Positions 25,178-38,700 of a stretch of 64,000 bases of DNA are shown here, one piece after another (position 1 is the first letter of the stretch; the number at the start of each line of letters is the position of its first letter). The notes beneath the pieces are model-generated. The model did no database searches. It saw only the letters and a list, made by a program, of their open reading frames with translations, and was not told where the DNA came from. Source of the stretch: Apostichopus japonicus (Eukaryota; Echinodermata; Holothuroidea; Aspidochirotida; Stichopodidae); assembly GCF_037975245.1 (NCBI RefSeq), contig NC_092582.1, positions 17,138,577 to 17,202,576 of the forward strand, written 5' to 3'. The translations under genes and the position numbers were made by a program.

Positions 25178-25520
25178 CGTACACAAAACCATAATTATTT
25201 ATTATCGATATCAACTTATGAAGTTATTTAATGATTAGAAAATTGTGAAATACAAACAAGTCTCTAGTAGAAAAACCGAGTCTTTTGAAGGCAAGTCTCA
25301 AGTCAAGTCCCAAGTCTTTGCTAACTTTTTGCGCAAGTCTCAAGTCAAGTCCCAAGTCTCTGACAGCCGAGTCTCGAGTCGAGTCTCAAGTCCTAAAATT
25401 TGCGACTCGAATCGGACTCGAGTCCGAGTCCCTGACTCGAGTCCCCAACTCTGGTTTTACAAAGATTGGGGGTGGGGTGTGAGACACCCCCACCCCTCTA
25501 GCGACGTCCCTGAGTGTACG

Positions 25521-28515
25521 TATACACACGGCACGTCGAATAATACACGGGCGAAACTCGCAGTGTCCTGCATTACCATTGAACTTCTGAGTTCGTATAT
25601 TTTTCAAGAAACCGACACGGATACATACGACAACGTATACCAATATGTAAATGTCTCTCAAGATCGGTATGTCATAGGCACCTATAGATGACTGAATTTC
25701 CCAGTGAGGTAAAATTCCTCCTAGATGGTAATCAAACGGTTTAAGAATTTTACCCAAAGGTGGCCATATTTTAATATGTAGCATATATGGGGCCAATACA
25801 TCATAACTTTAAGCCTTCGAAATAACCTATTGTAGTTGCATATAACAAGGTTTGAACCTAACTGGAGACCAAAACTTCCCCGTATGCAACACCTTTGAAA
25901 AATAAAGAGGCGCGGGGGGGGGGGGGGGTCGGAAAGAGGATTCAAGAAAGTTTGTAATATATAGGCTTCTTAAATAGTGCAGTTCCTAAAGGGTCTACTC
26001 GTTTGTATTGGGTTTAAATGCCTTCTAAATCGCTTAATTTTCAAACAGTTTCTGTGAAGACTACTATATTTCAGTCATACTTTCTCAAGTGTGGGCACAA
26101 TACCTAAGCGTGGGCACAATAAAGCGTGGGCACACATGCATGTTAACCAATATGTATATGTGTAGTGTACGCGGCTGCGTGCAGTACATATGTTGTCTAT
26201 GTATATATGTTAATCGTAATGTCTTTTTCCCGTTTTGATAGATGGGCTATAGTATGGGGTGCCTCCTATGATAGTAAGGCACCCGTTACCATTAAGTACC
26301 ATTGACGTACCCATCAGTGGCGTCGCCGAAGGGGGGGGGGGGGGCTGGGGCCTGAAAAAAATCGTGCCCCAGGTGCCCTTCCCCTTCAGATGCGGTTGTA
26401 GCGTTAAAAAAAAATACTCAGACAAAAATCTTTATTTGCCTAAATTAAAAACATCAATATTGGACAGATGCAAGCCCGAAAATTACTTCAAGTTGCTAAA
26501 TATAGCACCAGATTGCATCTGAGGACCCTTAAAATTGATCCAAAATTCACAAAGTGGAAGGGAGAACTCTCCCCTATCACCCCTCCCCCAGGACGGCATT
26601 TAACAATACACATTGTGCCTCCATAAGTAAGTGATGTGCCCCCCCCCCCTGTACTACATGAAAGAGGACAGTAATGATGGATGAAGAACCCGAAGTTCAT
26701 CTGTTTTTCCGTATCACATATTATTTCACAAAAATTACAAAATTTAAACCCCAATGACGTGCGGGCATAATCTATAAGAATTCAATACATCACTAACTAT
26801 AGGTGGTGGCGAGATCCTCAACCCTAAATGTGATAGATTTTGTGTATAACTTCTGCATATCAGTTTCCAATCTTATTTCCGAAAATATTAATCAATAAGA
26901 AGTGCTGAATGTGAACAAATCCTAAATGAGAGTATATGCCTAGAGTCGGCGAATAAACAATTTTGGTTGTAAAATGTATACATGATATTTTTCTCAAATT
27001 GATACATATGACCTTGAATTTGACCCATCTTTTTAATTGTGTTAATGACAATGACATATGTAAAGGAGGATTTTGTAACACCTTTAGATCCAGAGATATG
27101 TGTGTTTTCCACGTCGCAAAAAAGTACGCCCTCTATTCCATCTTGTTGCTAAAATATGTTTTTTCCCTCTTTTGTTGGAGACTAGGTATTTTCCTTTATA
27201 TAGTAACATGATTCAGCTAGGAGTTGATCACAATGCACAGAGTAAATTGGTAAATTTGTATAATTATACTCCAAACAAAATTAAAATAACCCTATCAATT
27301 AGACACAAGCATTTTACTGTTTTCCAAAATTATCATGGAAGTTTGATGTATTTTGCCACATTAGGAGGCTTTAAATGTATTGTCAATGTTAGTGCGATTA
27401 ATTAAGTGAAAATAGCTATGGCTGTAGAAAATCGGAGGGTTGAGCGCCGTAGACTAGGACTATATTGTAATGGACTTGTCGCAACAGAAATGTGTATGTG
27501 TTTGTGTATGGGTGAGGCGGGGGGGGTGGGGATATAATGATATTCTTTATAGCAAGTGATTTTAATGTTATGATCACAAGCTGGCTGAAAAAAATATACC
27601 ATAATTTATCTTACAAGCATGCAGCTATTTTTTTTGGGTGGGGAGGGGGGGGGGAGGTGGTCAGGTCGACCGTTGTTTATATAGGATCAGCAAAGTCGTT
27701 GGGAGCTGGGGTTAGCATCGATGTGGGGCAGATCTCCATGCCCCTGCCCCCATACCCCACCGTGCTACTGTTTACAAACAAGTGAAAGCGACATTTTCCA
27801 AATGTATCCATGTAAACCACAAATGAATACTTCTACAGAAAGGCTAACCTAACACAAATAAGACTATAGGCATGCATGTGTGTTTGACAAGTAATACTGA
27901 TGAGAACTCCGCATAGTGCATATTTTTACACAGTACAACTGAACAAGTCTACTACTATTATAAAGGTTACCAGCGTTAGCCTTTTCACGCAATAGATCTA
28001 GCGTATTTTTTCACCTTTCTAGGATTCCAGCATACGTTTTATCAAAAATCGCACAAAATCGGTAATTCACAAAATAATTACTTTGTTTTCTGAAACTTTG
28101 AGACCAAATTACCACTTGGCAACCCAATAAAATATATTTATAGGCTTCCGTGGCTTTTACACTATAATACCGCGTGAACTGCTTTAATATTAATGGGTTT
28201 TTCATACTTGGGTTTTTCATTAGGACTGAATCAGTATTTTTGTAAAATCCACAGTTAATTTTCTTGTATTATTTCCTGATTGTTATTAACCGTTTTAACT
28301 TGTTAAAATAATCACTAGACTGCCTATGATGAATCAGTGCAACGAACAGTCAACGAATTATTGAAAACAACACAGAACAAGTGAGTGAAACTGATTATCT
28401 AGCGTTTTCTGGGGTTTTATTTTGGCAAATCTAACGTTTTTTTGTTACTTGTCGCTGGTAACCCTGATTATTATTATGCTAACCGTAAATGACCTTTGGC
28501 CACCCCGTACTAGTT
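25521..28515. other. Intergenic, low-complexity and homopolymer-rich
   Basis: No gene recognised. G or C runs of nine or more lie at 25914-25928, 26331-26344, 26639-26650 and 27642-27654. A short motif GCGTGGGCACAATA repeats about three times at 26092-26135. The stretch from 26304 (CAGTGGCGTCGCC followed by a G run) looks like a transposon edge, but I could not find its partner. Confidence 0.5.
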
Positions 28516-28519
28516 TTAA

Positions 28520-31500
28520 AGTGGCCATGACACGAAAATTTCAAAGTCCTATATTTTTGGGATCCATCAAAGAATGTTCTCTAAAACATGTATCAACCAA
28601 TCTGCCAGTTTAAAACTTGATTTTTCAAGTCGAAAATTGAGAATGAATTTACCCTTTTCGGCGTTTGAAACTTTGTTTACTCGAAAATTTTCCGATTCGC
28701 ATGACGTCATGTGACGTCACGTTTTGAACACATTTGTTGTCGCTGCTACGGTACCATTCACGTACACAGTAGACAAGTACACATACCACTAGTAGTTCTA
28801 AACAAAACACCGATCACAAGTGCGATATCAAATCAAAATTTCCTGTGAAATGGCGGATCCAGAGCCAAATGCGGCAACCGAAGTTCAAAGTGATAATGGT
28901 TCTTCACTAGGCAGTGAAATTGGGCTATAATTAGAGTGCCCTTTCTCATATTCGAAGCAGAGAGTGAAGGCGATGATCATTCCAATATTGATCCGAACGC
29001 TGAGGGTTGAGCGGAGGTGTTAGAACCGTATCAGTTCGAGCCTGTTAAACGAGCCGAAATTGAAGCTCCACAACATATCGAAGAAGAAATCCGTTCGAAA
29101 CCATTGCAAGGAACATACAACGTGGTAAGAATTTATTAACGAAGCAACAATCCAGTCCATTTTGTGCATGTGTTGTTGGAATTCGCGGAACACCCTAAAC
29201 CGTATTGTGCGTTGTGTTACGGTAACTTACAACCCATATGTAGAGTGTGTAGTACTAGTAGGGTTGGTTGCATACTGGAAGTTTGGCTCGGGGATGTAAG
29301 TTGCATTATGCAGCCATGCTAGGTAGGCATATGTGTTATTTCATACTCATTATTACTTGGCTAGTACTTTGGCCTGGAGTTTTGCAAATCAATTTTCTGA
29401 AACAAAAGAATGTTTCATGATACATGGAAGGTGTAAAATCACAACAAATGTAACCATAACTGTACATTGTGTGCCTGCTTGTTATTGTGGACATCATGGT
29501 CAACATTAATACATTTTGAACTTTCATAAATTTTTTCCCAGGCGGTACAGATACATAGCCTACGGTCAACAGGTTCAATGATACTTGGGGTTCCTAGCAA
29601 GACACGTCAGGGTTGTGCTACCATCATGTGCAGTCCAAAGGATCAGAAGTGATTTTCCAGCCAATGGTCATTACACTGGATTCAAGTTGCCAGGAGAAAA
29701 CTCATTGTATAGGAAGCCTTTCTAAACTACGATTGTGTTGGATTATCAATCCGTCAGGGTTCCCTCAGTGTTGATATATTGAAATTCAAGACTTTTAATT
29801 CAGGATGAAAAGGTTATTTTCCAGACCCAACATCAACAATAAAAGAAAAGGCATGTTTTGAAGCATTTGGACACAAGTATTGGCGTGACCGTGATGTCAT
29901 ATAATATGTGCATAAGGGAACGGGCATTGACCTTTTTAGGGGCATTTACCTCGTTTGATTCGTACCTTTAATCTGGAAGCCAAAATATCCATATCACCAA
30001 TGATATTTGACAGAAAAGTCATAATAAAGACCAATGGAGGCAGCAGAACTCTTGAATGTTTAGACTGTTTCTTCAGCAGCAGTTGGTTTGTTTTGTAGTC
30101 TTTCTTCAAAAACTCAGCAGTACACCCTGTTAATGGTCTTCGATTGTTTTAATGCGTGTGATGCTGTGTTTCACATTGCCCATCAGTGTTGTACGTGTCG
30201 TCGTGCGTGGGTAACATTTTTGCATGTGAGTTGCGTCGTGCAGTGTTTCTTGGTTTAAATAACCCTGTATTCTATTTGCTTCTGGATTATTCTAATTAAT
30301 TTGTCACAACAACGATTGATAGCGATGGACATGCAACTGCTTTGTAGGCTTAAAGCAAAAAATTTCATGTAAGTTGTTTTCTTTTAACCTCCTTTGATGT
30401 CACAAATTACATTAGTGTAATTTAAGAATGATATTGTTTATGGAAAGTACAGTTTTACTTTTATGTCATATAATACAATGATTGTTGTTAATGTTAGTTC
30501 AGATTGTCCAGAATGACTGTCTAGAACTGATATTGAATAAATTTTGTTCAATGATTTAACACTTGAACTATGTTGTGTGAATTTTTGGCTCTGTGACTTT
30601 AAAATAAATCGCTTTGAGATTTAATTAAACAACCTTTGGAATAAAATCTTTTTACCTACCTATTTTGACCCATCCCCATTACCCCCACTCCCTCCACAAC
30701 ATAATAAATGGTTTTCCTGGAATAGGAATAAGAAATTATTGCTATAATTAACTGATCAAGCATATTCCAGAAATAAATTGGGGCACTGAGATTTGTTCAC
30801 AAGAAGATGTAACCCATCGCTTCTGAAGCTAACCTCATAGCTTATTAGTATACAATAGAGCAATGAAGGGGGTGTTAATTTAGATGATACAGTAAAATCT
30901 CTTCGTCTATTGCGACTTCAGTGTAGTAACGCTAATACTATAGTACTACTAGTGGTCGGCGCGCTACCTCCTAAGGATCGCCACTTGCCCCATTGGAGGT
31001 TTCCTGTTCCCCGATCTGGTCTTCAGAGTAGTTTTTTGTGGATTACTTGACAGAAGAATGACTCTTTTATGTCGAACCGTTAAAGTCCATTTGTTTTATT
31101 TCATAACAAAAAGGAGGGATCGTAGTATGCTTCCGTGAAGTGTTCGCTTCATTCGGAGCTGCATACTGGCTAGGCCCAGTGAAATCGGCGCTGGTGTTGT
31201 GCACTAACTTGGTCATAATCGCCGTGTTTTTTTTTCGTCCTTCAGCCATGGATGAAGGCTAATTGCATGGGTAATGATATTTATGCAGCCCCAACAACAC
31301 AACGGACCGGCATTTCTCTCGGATAGTTTACAACAGTTGTAAAACAAACTTGAAATTTCTAACGATATAGCGTAATACAGTGGTTGTTCTCTCAGTGTAA
31401 ATGTGCGTGTACTGTATATGGAACGGTATGATCGTCGCGCATCCGATACATGCCTGAGCTTTGCACGTGTGTTCCTAACATGACGTCATCATTGTCTTGT

Positions 31501-31670
31501 TGTGAAATCGCATTCTCAGATATCTATTTTCGGATGCGAATATTAAAACGTTAATTACTAATTAGTCCTTGAAGTTTTCAAGGTGTTGAGGATAGTTTTG
31601 AACATAGATTTTCTCATAGATTCAGAGGAAGTTACTCTCGATGAGTTGGATTTTTCGTGTCATGGCCTCT
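28520..31670. mobile_element. TTAA-flanked DNA transposon-like element
   Basis: Inverted termini AGTGGCCATGACACGAAAA (28520-28538) and TTTTTCGTGTCATGGCCTCT (to 31670), one mismatch over about 18 bp, each abutted by TTAA (28516-28519 and 31671-31674). A TTAA target duplication is typical of piggyBac and Kolobok superfamilies. No DDE transposase is visible; the element instead holds a decayed P2X7-ballast-like gene. Two TGACGTCA-type CRE motifs lie near 28700-28720 and one near 31482. Confidence 0.7.
28850..29725 (+). pseudogene. P2X7-ballast-domain (P2RX7 C-terminal-like) pseudogene
   Basis: A 5' exon starts near 28850 (MADPEPNAATEVQSDNGSS), changes frame after about 26 codons, has a TGA before AEVLEPYQFEPV, and ends at a GTAAGA donor (29124). 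YQFEP is the start of the family's conserved region. The last exon (29542-29725, acceptor TTCCCAG) reads RYRYIAYGQQVQ, TGA, YLGFLARHVR, VLPSCAVQRIRSDFP, GHYTGFK and stops. These match the C-terminal half of the zinc-binding P2X7 ballast module, which in invertebrates also exists as free-standing multicopy proteins. The TGA (29579-29581) replaces the family tryptophan. The central cysteine-rich exon (W-C-x-C) was not found. With a frame change, two stops and a missing core it is dead. Known biology: the module is a cytoplasmic domain of the P2X7 channel; the role of the stand-alone proteins is unclear. Confidence 0.8.
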
Positions 31671-33206
31671 TTAAGTGATTGGCAGATCAGCTGTGCCGCA
31701 ACCCATTACAACTCCCTGGTAGTACAGTAGATACTGTAAGTGTTATCGCACAAAAACATCGTGTGTTATGACACATACGTTGTACTCCCTGTCCCAGGGC
31801 AACTCCGAATATTGAGCCTATCGTTTTAAATTCTACACTTGTTGCTAGCGTCCATACTGACACGATTTTTATCGTCAACTCTTCTTCGAAATCGGGTGTT
31901 TTTCGTAAAAAGCTTGCATCCTGAATTCCTGACCATCGTCGATACAATACAACATAATAATCATAACTGACCTATGAATCTTACGTAGCATTGTCACTCT
32001 AGGCTATGAACATTGAAAACGAAAGTTTTGGACCAAATGTACTACTAGTACGCGATTTCCGGCTGCGAATGACACATTTCCAATCCGAATTTTTTCCCGG
32101 CCCCGGCAAGGATCAGATCCATAGTACGGCTCGAGTGCAAATGCGACTGGATCAATGCATCAGTTCACCCCGTGGAGAGATGATCGTCTGATAAAATCAG
32201 AGGATCTGATCTGGATCTTGTATAAAAGCACAAGTCCAAGAACAGATTTAAGAACTTAGGTAAGTGCTAATTTTCAAATTTAATCTTTATAGCAGCAAAT
32301 ATGCTCATATACTTCATTATTGCATATTGTACATGGTGCATATTGCTATCATTTATTTCAGGCTTTTCCAGTTACAAACATGCCCCTCCCCTCAAGAAAA
32401 AAGAACAAAACATAAATAACAGTTTTGGCATATATATGTCCCTGCATGGTCCAGTGTGCAGATTTTTACTCACATTTGTTGCTCTCACTATGTGTGATTG
32501 TGGGAACTAGGGACTGTGTCCCAATGGCTAGGAAAATTATTGAAGGTCAGGCTATTTTATTGAAGTTAAGGAGTTTTGTCCTTTTTTACAAGTTGTACTG
32601 AAGTTTGGTAGAACACTACCATTTCGACAAAATATTGTCAACTAAAAATTCACTTTTCAACATTGCAGCATTGATACTGACATTTGAGAAGTCCTCTCCC
32701 TCCATACATCCACATACAGTACCTCACAGATGTGCAAGATTTCATAACAGGGCTACACAGTCTGCATAAAGTACTAACCTCAGAAGCAATCAATCACAAC
32801 AATATTGTCTTGCCTGATTGCAACTCCATTGTGGAAATAAAACCTGAAAACTTTGTCCCTTTGGTTGTGGTCAAACAGTGTGTCAATAAAGGATCATATG
32901 ACACCTAGCCAGTTCATATCACAGTGTAAGGCAGTCTATACTGCAGCAACCAACAGTGAATATATACAGTCTTCAAAAGCAGGGTTAACCACAGAAAGGG
33001 AGTAAAACTGTTGAGCAGTGGTCATGCTCTGAGGACTTACTCTTTCAATGCATGCCTTTGGATACTGTTTCACATTCATGGCTCATATTATTGTGGTGTG
33101 CAGCTGAGTAAATGAAGATTTAGTTGTGCTCATTTGTCATTGTGCTCCACTTACATGGGAAACAAAATGTGTGAAGGAAACCTTACAAATTTTAACAAAT
33201 TACCAG
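29726..33206. other. Intergenic; right part of the TTAA element and spacer
   Basis: No exon recognised with confidence. An open stretch at 32684-32908 after a CATTGCAG acceptor (LTDVQDFITGLHSLHKV) could be an N-terminal exon of the DUF7869 gene downstream, but shows no family motif. Confidence 0.4.
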
Positions 33207-35719
33207 TTTTCTGTCAGAATGTAAAGGGGATGATCCTGACAAATTGGACATTGAGCCAACTCTTTTCTCATCTCCACACAAAAGCAAGGGAAATACATCC
33301 CTACCTAATACACTTAAAAGGAACGTGAGCATGGATAATGAAATGGAAAATTTGGAAGAGGAACCAACTTTAAATAATCATACTAAAACAAAACTTTCAC
33401 TGTCGTTTGAATGGGGCAGTCACTGTGAGTCACAACATCAGTACTATTTCTCCAGATACAACAAATGATTCGCTGTGGTTGTACCTTGACATAAGTTCAA
33501 ATGGAAGTAGTAGCAGTAGCTTTGGTATTGCCAGAGAATTTTCTGCATCAATTTCTTCATGTGATCAAAACCTTTTTTTTTCACCAGGAGTGAGATAAAA
33601 CGAAGGAGACGCAATCAAGCATTTGATCCTCTGCCTATGTTCCAATCTGATTGCTGTGATGGTAGCTGTATCAAATCGCTTTCTTACGATGACCTAGAAC
33701 AGTCTTTTCTAGAGGTTAGTGAAGTGAGGGAAACTTAGCTAAAGCAATTCACTCTGGACAAGATTTGGATTCATCAGGAAAGATCATGTCACACCTGAGA
33801 CAAATCTTGTTCTATTTATGTAATTTGTGGGAAGATTGTATGTGAGAAAGCATTTTGTATGTTCTTTGGTATTAGTAGCAAGTTATTCAAAGATTGTCTG
33901 AAATAATTTCAAGTTGGCAAGAAAAATGCAATTCATGGCAATAAAGGCAAGAAAAGGATGAGAACAAAAACTCCATTTGCACTAGCTTGGATGAGGTGTT
34001 TATTTGAACATATTGGAGATTACATGCCCCACAAAACAGAAGTGCACCTTCCAGTGTTATACACAAAGACTTCTCTCCATGCACGCATGAAGAAGGAAAT
34101 GATAGAAATTGGCATTGGTGAACAAAGCATCATTTCCAAGGAATACTTTATGGAAATCTTTAGAAGAGTTCAAGATTCCTAATTATTTTATCTTGTGAAT
34201 GTGCATGGATTTATGACAGTTATTGTTGCATACATTGCATGGGAAAAGGGGAATAAAATTTCAAATTCCTCATAGCTAGTAGCTTTAAATTGATTACAGT
34301 AACTAGCATAAAGACATTGATAAAGTATACTGAAACTTGTGAGGTCGAAAGTGCTGTTGTAAGACTGTTTTGCCAGAATTATCACACAAACAATAGCTGT
34401 GTACATTACAAATGATAACTTTCAAGTACTGTACATGGTCTGCTGATCAATCACAATTGGTGGGTTATAGCCCGGGGTGTCAAAACCACAGGCATTGCAT
34501 CCTTTTATCTTTGCTGACTATGGAGGCTTTAACTTCATACAATCCAGTGACATTTAATCTGTTTAGTTAACTACATGTGCAGTCCATTAAACATTTCTTC
34601 AGAAAAATTCATGTGTCTCTATTGTTAGCTTCAGCTTCAGCAAGCACAAAGACTGTACTGTACATACTGGAGAGAATACACCTCACAGCTAGTGTACCAC
34701 TAAAGCTGCATTATCATTCCTTAAAAACATTAGAATTCTTGTCAAAAATTTTGATTTAAAGAAGTTCTAAAGAACATGTGACATAAGTTTGATTGCAACC
34801 TCCACTCAAATCAGGAGTAAAAGTGCTTTCTGCTGAAATGTCAATGAACAACTCCCTTAGATAGTGACATTTTCAGAAAGTTCCCCCAAATATGCCAGAA
34901 ATTGAAATATGCTTACCTTTGGTCAAACTTCTTTAATTGTTTTAATTTCCACCTTTGAGGACATTTACCTCAACTGTCTGGGAAAATGATTAGGGTCTTA
35001 TTTCCAAACATCCCTATCAATTGGTCTAATAAATAACATGAGAAGATGTTGTACAGCTTTACTTGTTCTTTTCTCAATTAGCTACTCTCAACACCCTATA
35101 CTCCTTTAAAGGAATTCTCTAAAGTACCTAAAAGAATGCTTAACTTCAGTTATAATTAGTAAAAAATTTCAACATGCTCATTGCATTATTCTATGGGTAT
35201 TCATGAAAACAACATGGTTCAAATTGACACAATAAAACTCTATCACTAATCACTACATAAATTTTTCTTGATTAGGTTAAGCAGTTCAATTTTACACCAT
35301 TGTGTGAAGTAAAACTTATACTTTAAATGCTTAATTAAAGTATTTCAACATTATATTTTTCTAGACGACTGAGTTTACTGTGGGTGGTACTTGAAAGAGG
35401 TAGCGGAAAGAACAAGGAGTGGAAAGGAAAATGAAGAATGCCGACAATTGCAAGAAGTTCATCTTAATCATCTTAAGTGAGTCAAAATATTTTACTAATT
35501 TAGAATTAAAAGTTGATGTCTGTTTTTCTTTTTGAATCCTTGCAGAAGTCAAAAGCAATAGAAAGACTATCTATTCCTTCAAGTCCTCTATATGTGTGGG
35601 TGTGTCAGTGATGCTCCTAGTTAACACTTATCTCTTTCAAAAACTTGCTTGAACTACAAATTGGATATAGTAGCCCTAACTAAGATGATAAACCCTAAAG
35701 TTTAGAGAAAGGTCATTGG

Positions 35720-35771
35720 ATCGGTCTCAATTTTTCGTAACAAGTAATTAAAATGGCAGAAAATGAGATAG
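35720..35771. mobile_element. Left remnant of the outer palindromic element
   Basis: The 52 bp beginning CGGTCTCAATTTTTCGTAAC and ending GAGATAG are repeated at about 36082-36127 inside the inner element. They are what is left of the outer copy's left arm before the inner copy landed in it; the terminal 310 bp of the outer copy are missing. Confidence 0.7.
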
Positions 35772-38700
35772 GGGTCAATCCATGCCAAATCAACAGTGGC
35801 CTCCACGTCGACCCTCTCAGAATCGCCTGAAATTGATATGGTGTCTTGCCATATGTCTCAAAGGATGAAATTGGGCAAAAAATTTTTTTTTAAATTTTCG
35901 TTGCTAGGATACGGCCCCGCCTAGCAACCAAATCCAGATTGCATTTTAAGAGCACTTAATTTGTGTCAAGTTTGGAGGCATTTTTTGCAAAAATGTAAAG
36001 TATTTTATGTCTGATATTGCAGATATTGTGGAAGACATGTGGCCAGTCTTCGAATTTAGCTAATTTTGAGGAAAATTTACGGTCTCAATTTTTCGTAACA
36101 AGTAATTAAAATGGCAGAAAATGAGATAGGGGTCTTTTCTGGCCCTACTTTGAGTGTGCTCTATATTCACAAGCAGAGGCATGTTTGAGTTTTAATTTCC
36201 ATAGGATCCTTGTCCAGTGGTAGTTTTACGGGAAAAGTGCAAAAAAAAAGTCAAGCGGGTCGCACGTTTTACGGACAGCGCCCTCAAACTTAAGAAATCT
36301 CACTTCTGGCCCTAATTGGGGGTCCATTTTGGGCCTGTGGGTATTTTTTTTTTCTTTTAAATAGCATTTTTCAGGAGCGTATTGACCCTATTTTTAAAAA
36401 CTCAAGTCAAAAAGGTTGTGTATTTTGTGTTATCTACTCAAATTTACGACTCGAAAATTGCGAAAATCACTTCGTTCATATGTATGAAAATGCTTGCACA
36501 AGCCGATTTGAGTAATTCAAATGACAACAACTTCTTAGCATTAGCATACAGGTGCTTAACAAAATTAGGAAGGTGGTCCACTAGCATAAGGACTACAAAT
36601 AAACTGCATTTTAAGGGTCTATATGCCCAACGATGCATGTGAACAGCGCCCTCAAACATCACATTTTACCAATATTTTGGGCTATTTTGGGCATTTCAAG
36701 GTCAAATTTGGTCACAATTAAAAGTTTTATTTTCGGTTTTTAATACAAAATTAGTAAGATATGTATGGTTATGATGCACAGAATGAGCTAAAACATCTTT
36801 TATATTAGTTATTAATGCTCTGATGAGCAGCTTAAAGTGGCGTATACTGTATGAGAGTTACATCAGCTCTACAGAAACATGCTTGCGAGGGCAAACAGTG
36901 GTAACATTGTATCTTCATTCAAAGAGATGTTAAACAATATTAGAAATTATTGAAATGTATTTATTAAACGTGTTCTGTCTAATACTCTTTGACTCCCTCT
37001 CACCCCCCCCCCCAACACCCTCCCCATAGTGCACTATGCAGATTTGTATACATACAGTATGTGACTGACTTTTACTGCATAGAGACTGCATAAACATGCA
37101 TATATACTGAATGTTTTGGTATGGTAATCTGCTTAAAATTGTCTGTATGCATGTAACCCACCCCTCCCACCCACATCCTCTACCCAACCCTATATCAGAA
37201 TAGAAAATGAATGTGAACCAGTGCGTACAGTGTGCACTATATATGTGTGTACATGTTCTGTACAGTGTTATTTTACACCAAGTACTATTTAAATACACAC
37301 TGTCCAAAATCATGTACAGTATACACACTGTACATGTTTGTACTGGTTAAAAATTCCTTTTAAAATATTAAGTCTTTTAATTTAGTGAATTAGCAAATGC
37401 ATACACTTCATTGCAAATATTTAAAAAGACATTGAAATATGCACAGTATGCACTATGCAGTGTGCACTATATATGTGTGTACATGTTCAGTACAGTGTTA
37501 TTTTTCACCAAGCACTTTTAAATAAACACTGTCCAAAATCATGTACAGTATACACACTGCACATTTATGTACTGGTTAAACATTCCTTATAAATTATTGA
37601 AAGTCTTTTAATTTATTGAATTAGCAAAAGCATACACTACATTTCAAATATTTAAAATGACATTGATATATGCACAGTATTGAATGGAATGACCAGTACA
37701 CAGTGTGTACTGTACATGATTGTGGACAGTGTGTATTTATTTGCTTGGTGTAAAATAACACTGTACTGAACATGTACACACATATATATTGCACACTGTA
37801 CGCACTGGTTCACAATTTTCTATTCTGATATAGGGTTGGGTTGAGGATGTGGGTGGGAGGGGTGGGTTACATGCATACAGACAATTTGAAGCAGAAGATT
37901 ACCATACCACATAATTCAGTATACCTTGAATGCATGTTTATGCAGTCTCTATGCAGTAAAAGTCAGTCACATACTGTGTGTATACAAATCTGCATAGTGC
38001 ACTATGGGGAGGGTGCTGGGGGGGGGTGGGGGTGAGAGGGAGTCAAAGAGTATTAGACAGAACACTTTTATTAAATACATTTCAATAGTTTCTAATGTTG
38101 TTTAACATCTCCTAGAATGAAGATACAATGTTACCACTGTTTGCCCTCGCAAGCATGTTTCTGTAGAGCTGATGTAACTCTCATACGCCACTTTAAGCTG
38201 CTCATCAGAGCATTAATAACTAATATAAAAGATGTTTTAGCTCATTCTTTGCATCATAACTATACATATCTTACTAGTTTTGTATTAAAAACCGAAAAAA
38301 AAACTTTTAATTGTGACCAAATTTGACCTTGAAATGCCCAAAATAGCCCAAAATATTGGTAAAATGTGATGTTTGAGGGCGTTGTTCACAGGCATCGTTG
38401 GGCATATGACCCTGAAAATGCAGTTTATTTGTAGTCCTTATGCTAGTGGACCACCCTCCTAATTGTTAAGCACCTGTATGCTAATGCTAAGAAGTTGTTG
38501 TCATTTGAATTACTCAAATCGGCTTGTGCAAGCATTTTCATACATATGAACGAAGTGATTTTCGCAATTTTCGAGTCGTAAATTTGAGTAGATAACACAA
38601 ACTACCCAACTTTTTGACTTGAGTTTTTAAAAATAGGGTCAATACGCTCCTGAAAAATGCTATTTAAAAGAAGAAAAAAAATACCCACAGGCCCAAAATG

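Larger units (their letters stand above)
23486..25453. mobile_element. hAT-type element 2 with AAGTCTC repeats (middle)
   Basis: Termini CAGAGTTG (23486-23493) and CAACTCTG (25446-25453), flanked by a perfect 8-bp duplication GTTTTACA at 23478-23485 and 25454-25461. The subterminal regions (23510-23690 and 25255-25445) are dense arrays of AAGTCTCAAGTC and GAGTCTCGAGTC words, possible transposase-binding sites. It lies wholly inside hAT-type element 1 and is itself split by element 3. Confidence 0.9.
22246..25512. mobile_element. hAT-type element 1 (outermost of three nested)
   Basis: Ends are CAGGGACGTAGC (22246) and GCGACGTCCCTG (to 25512), near-perfect terminal inverted repeats, flanked by an exact 8-bp duplication AGTGTACG at 22238-22245 and 25513-25520. 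CAGGG termini plus 8-bp duplications are the hAT hallmark. It contains long G and C homopolymers near its left end, a tandem repeat (22715-23040), and two further elements. I see no transposase of its own, so it is probably non-autonomous. Confidence 0.88.

Noticed and set aside
25245-25796. 148- and 136-residue open frames rich in Ser/Lys/Gln
   Set aside because: Produced by AAGTC-word repeats at the end of hAT-type element 2.
29579-29581. TGA at a conserved tryptophan as evidence of a variant genetic code
   Set aside because: The same pseudogene has another stop and a frame change; intact exons elsewhere use TGA as a normal stop (47156-47370).
36930-37328. 132-residue minus-strand open frame
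   Set aside because: Lies in an arm of the palindromic transposon; the mirror-image arm carries different stops and there is no recognisable domain.
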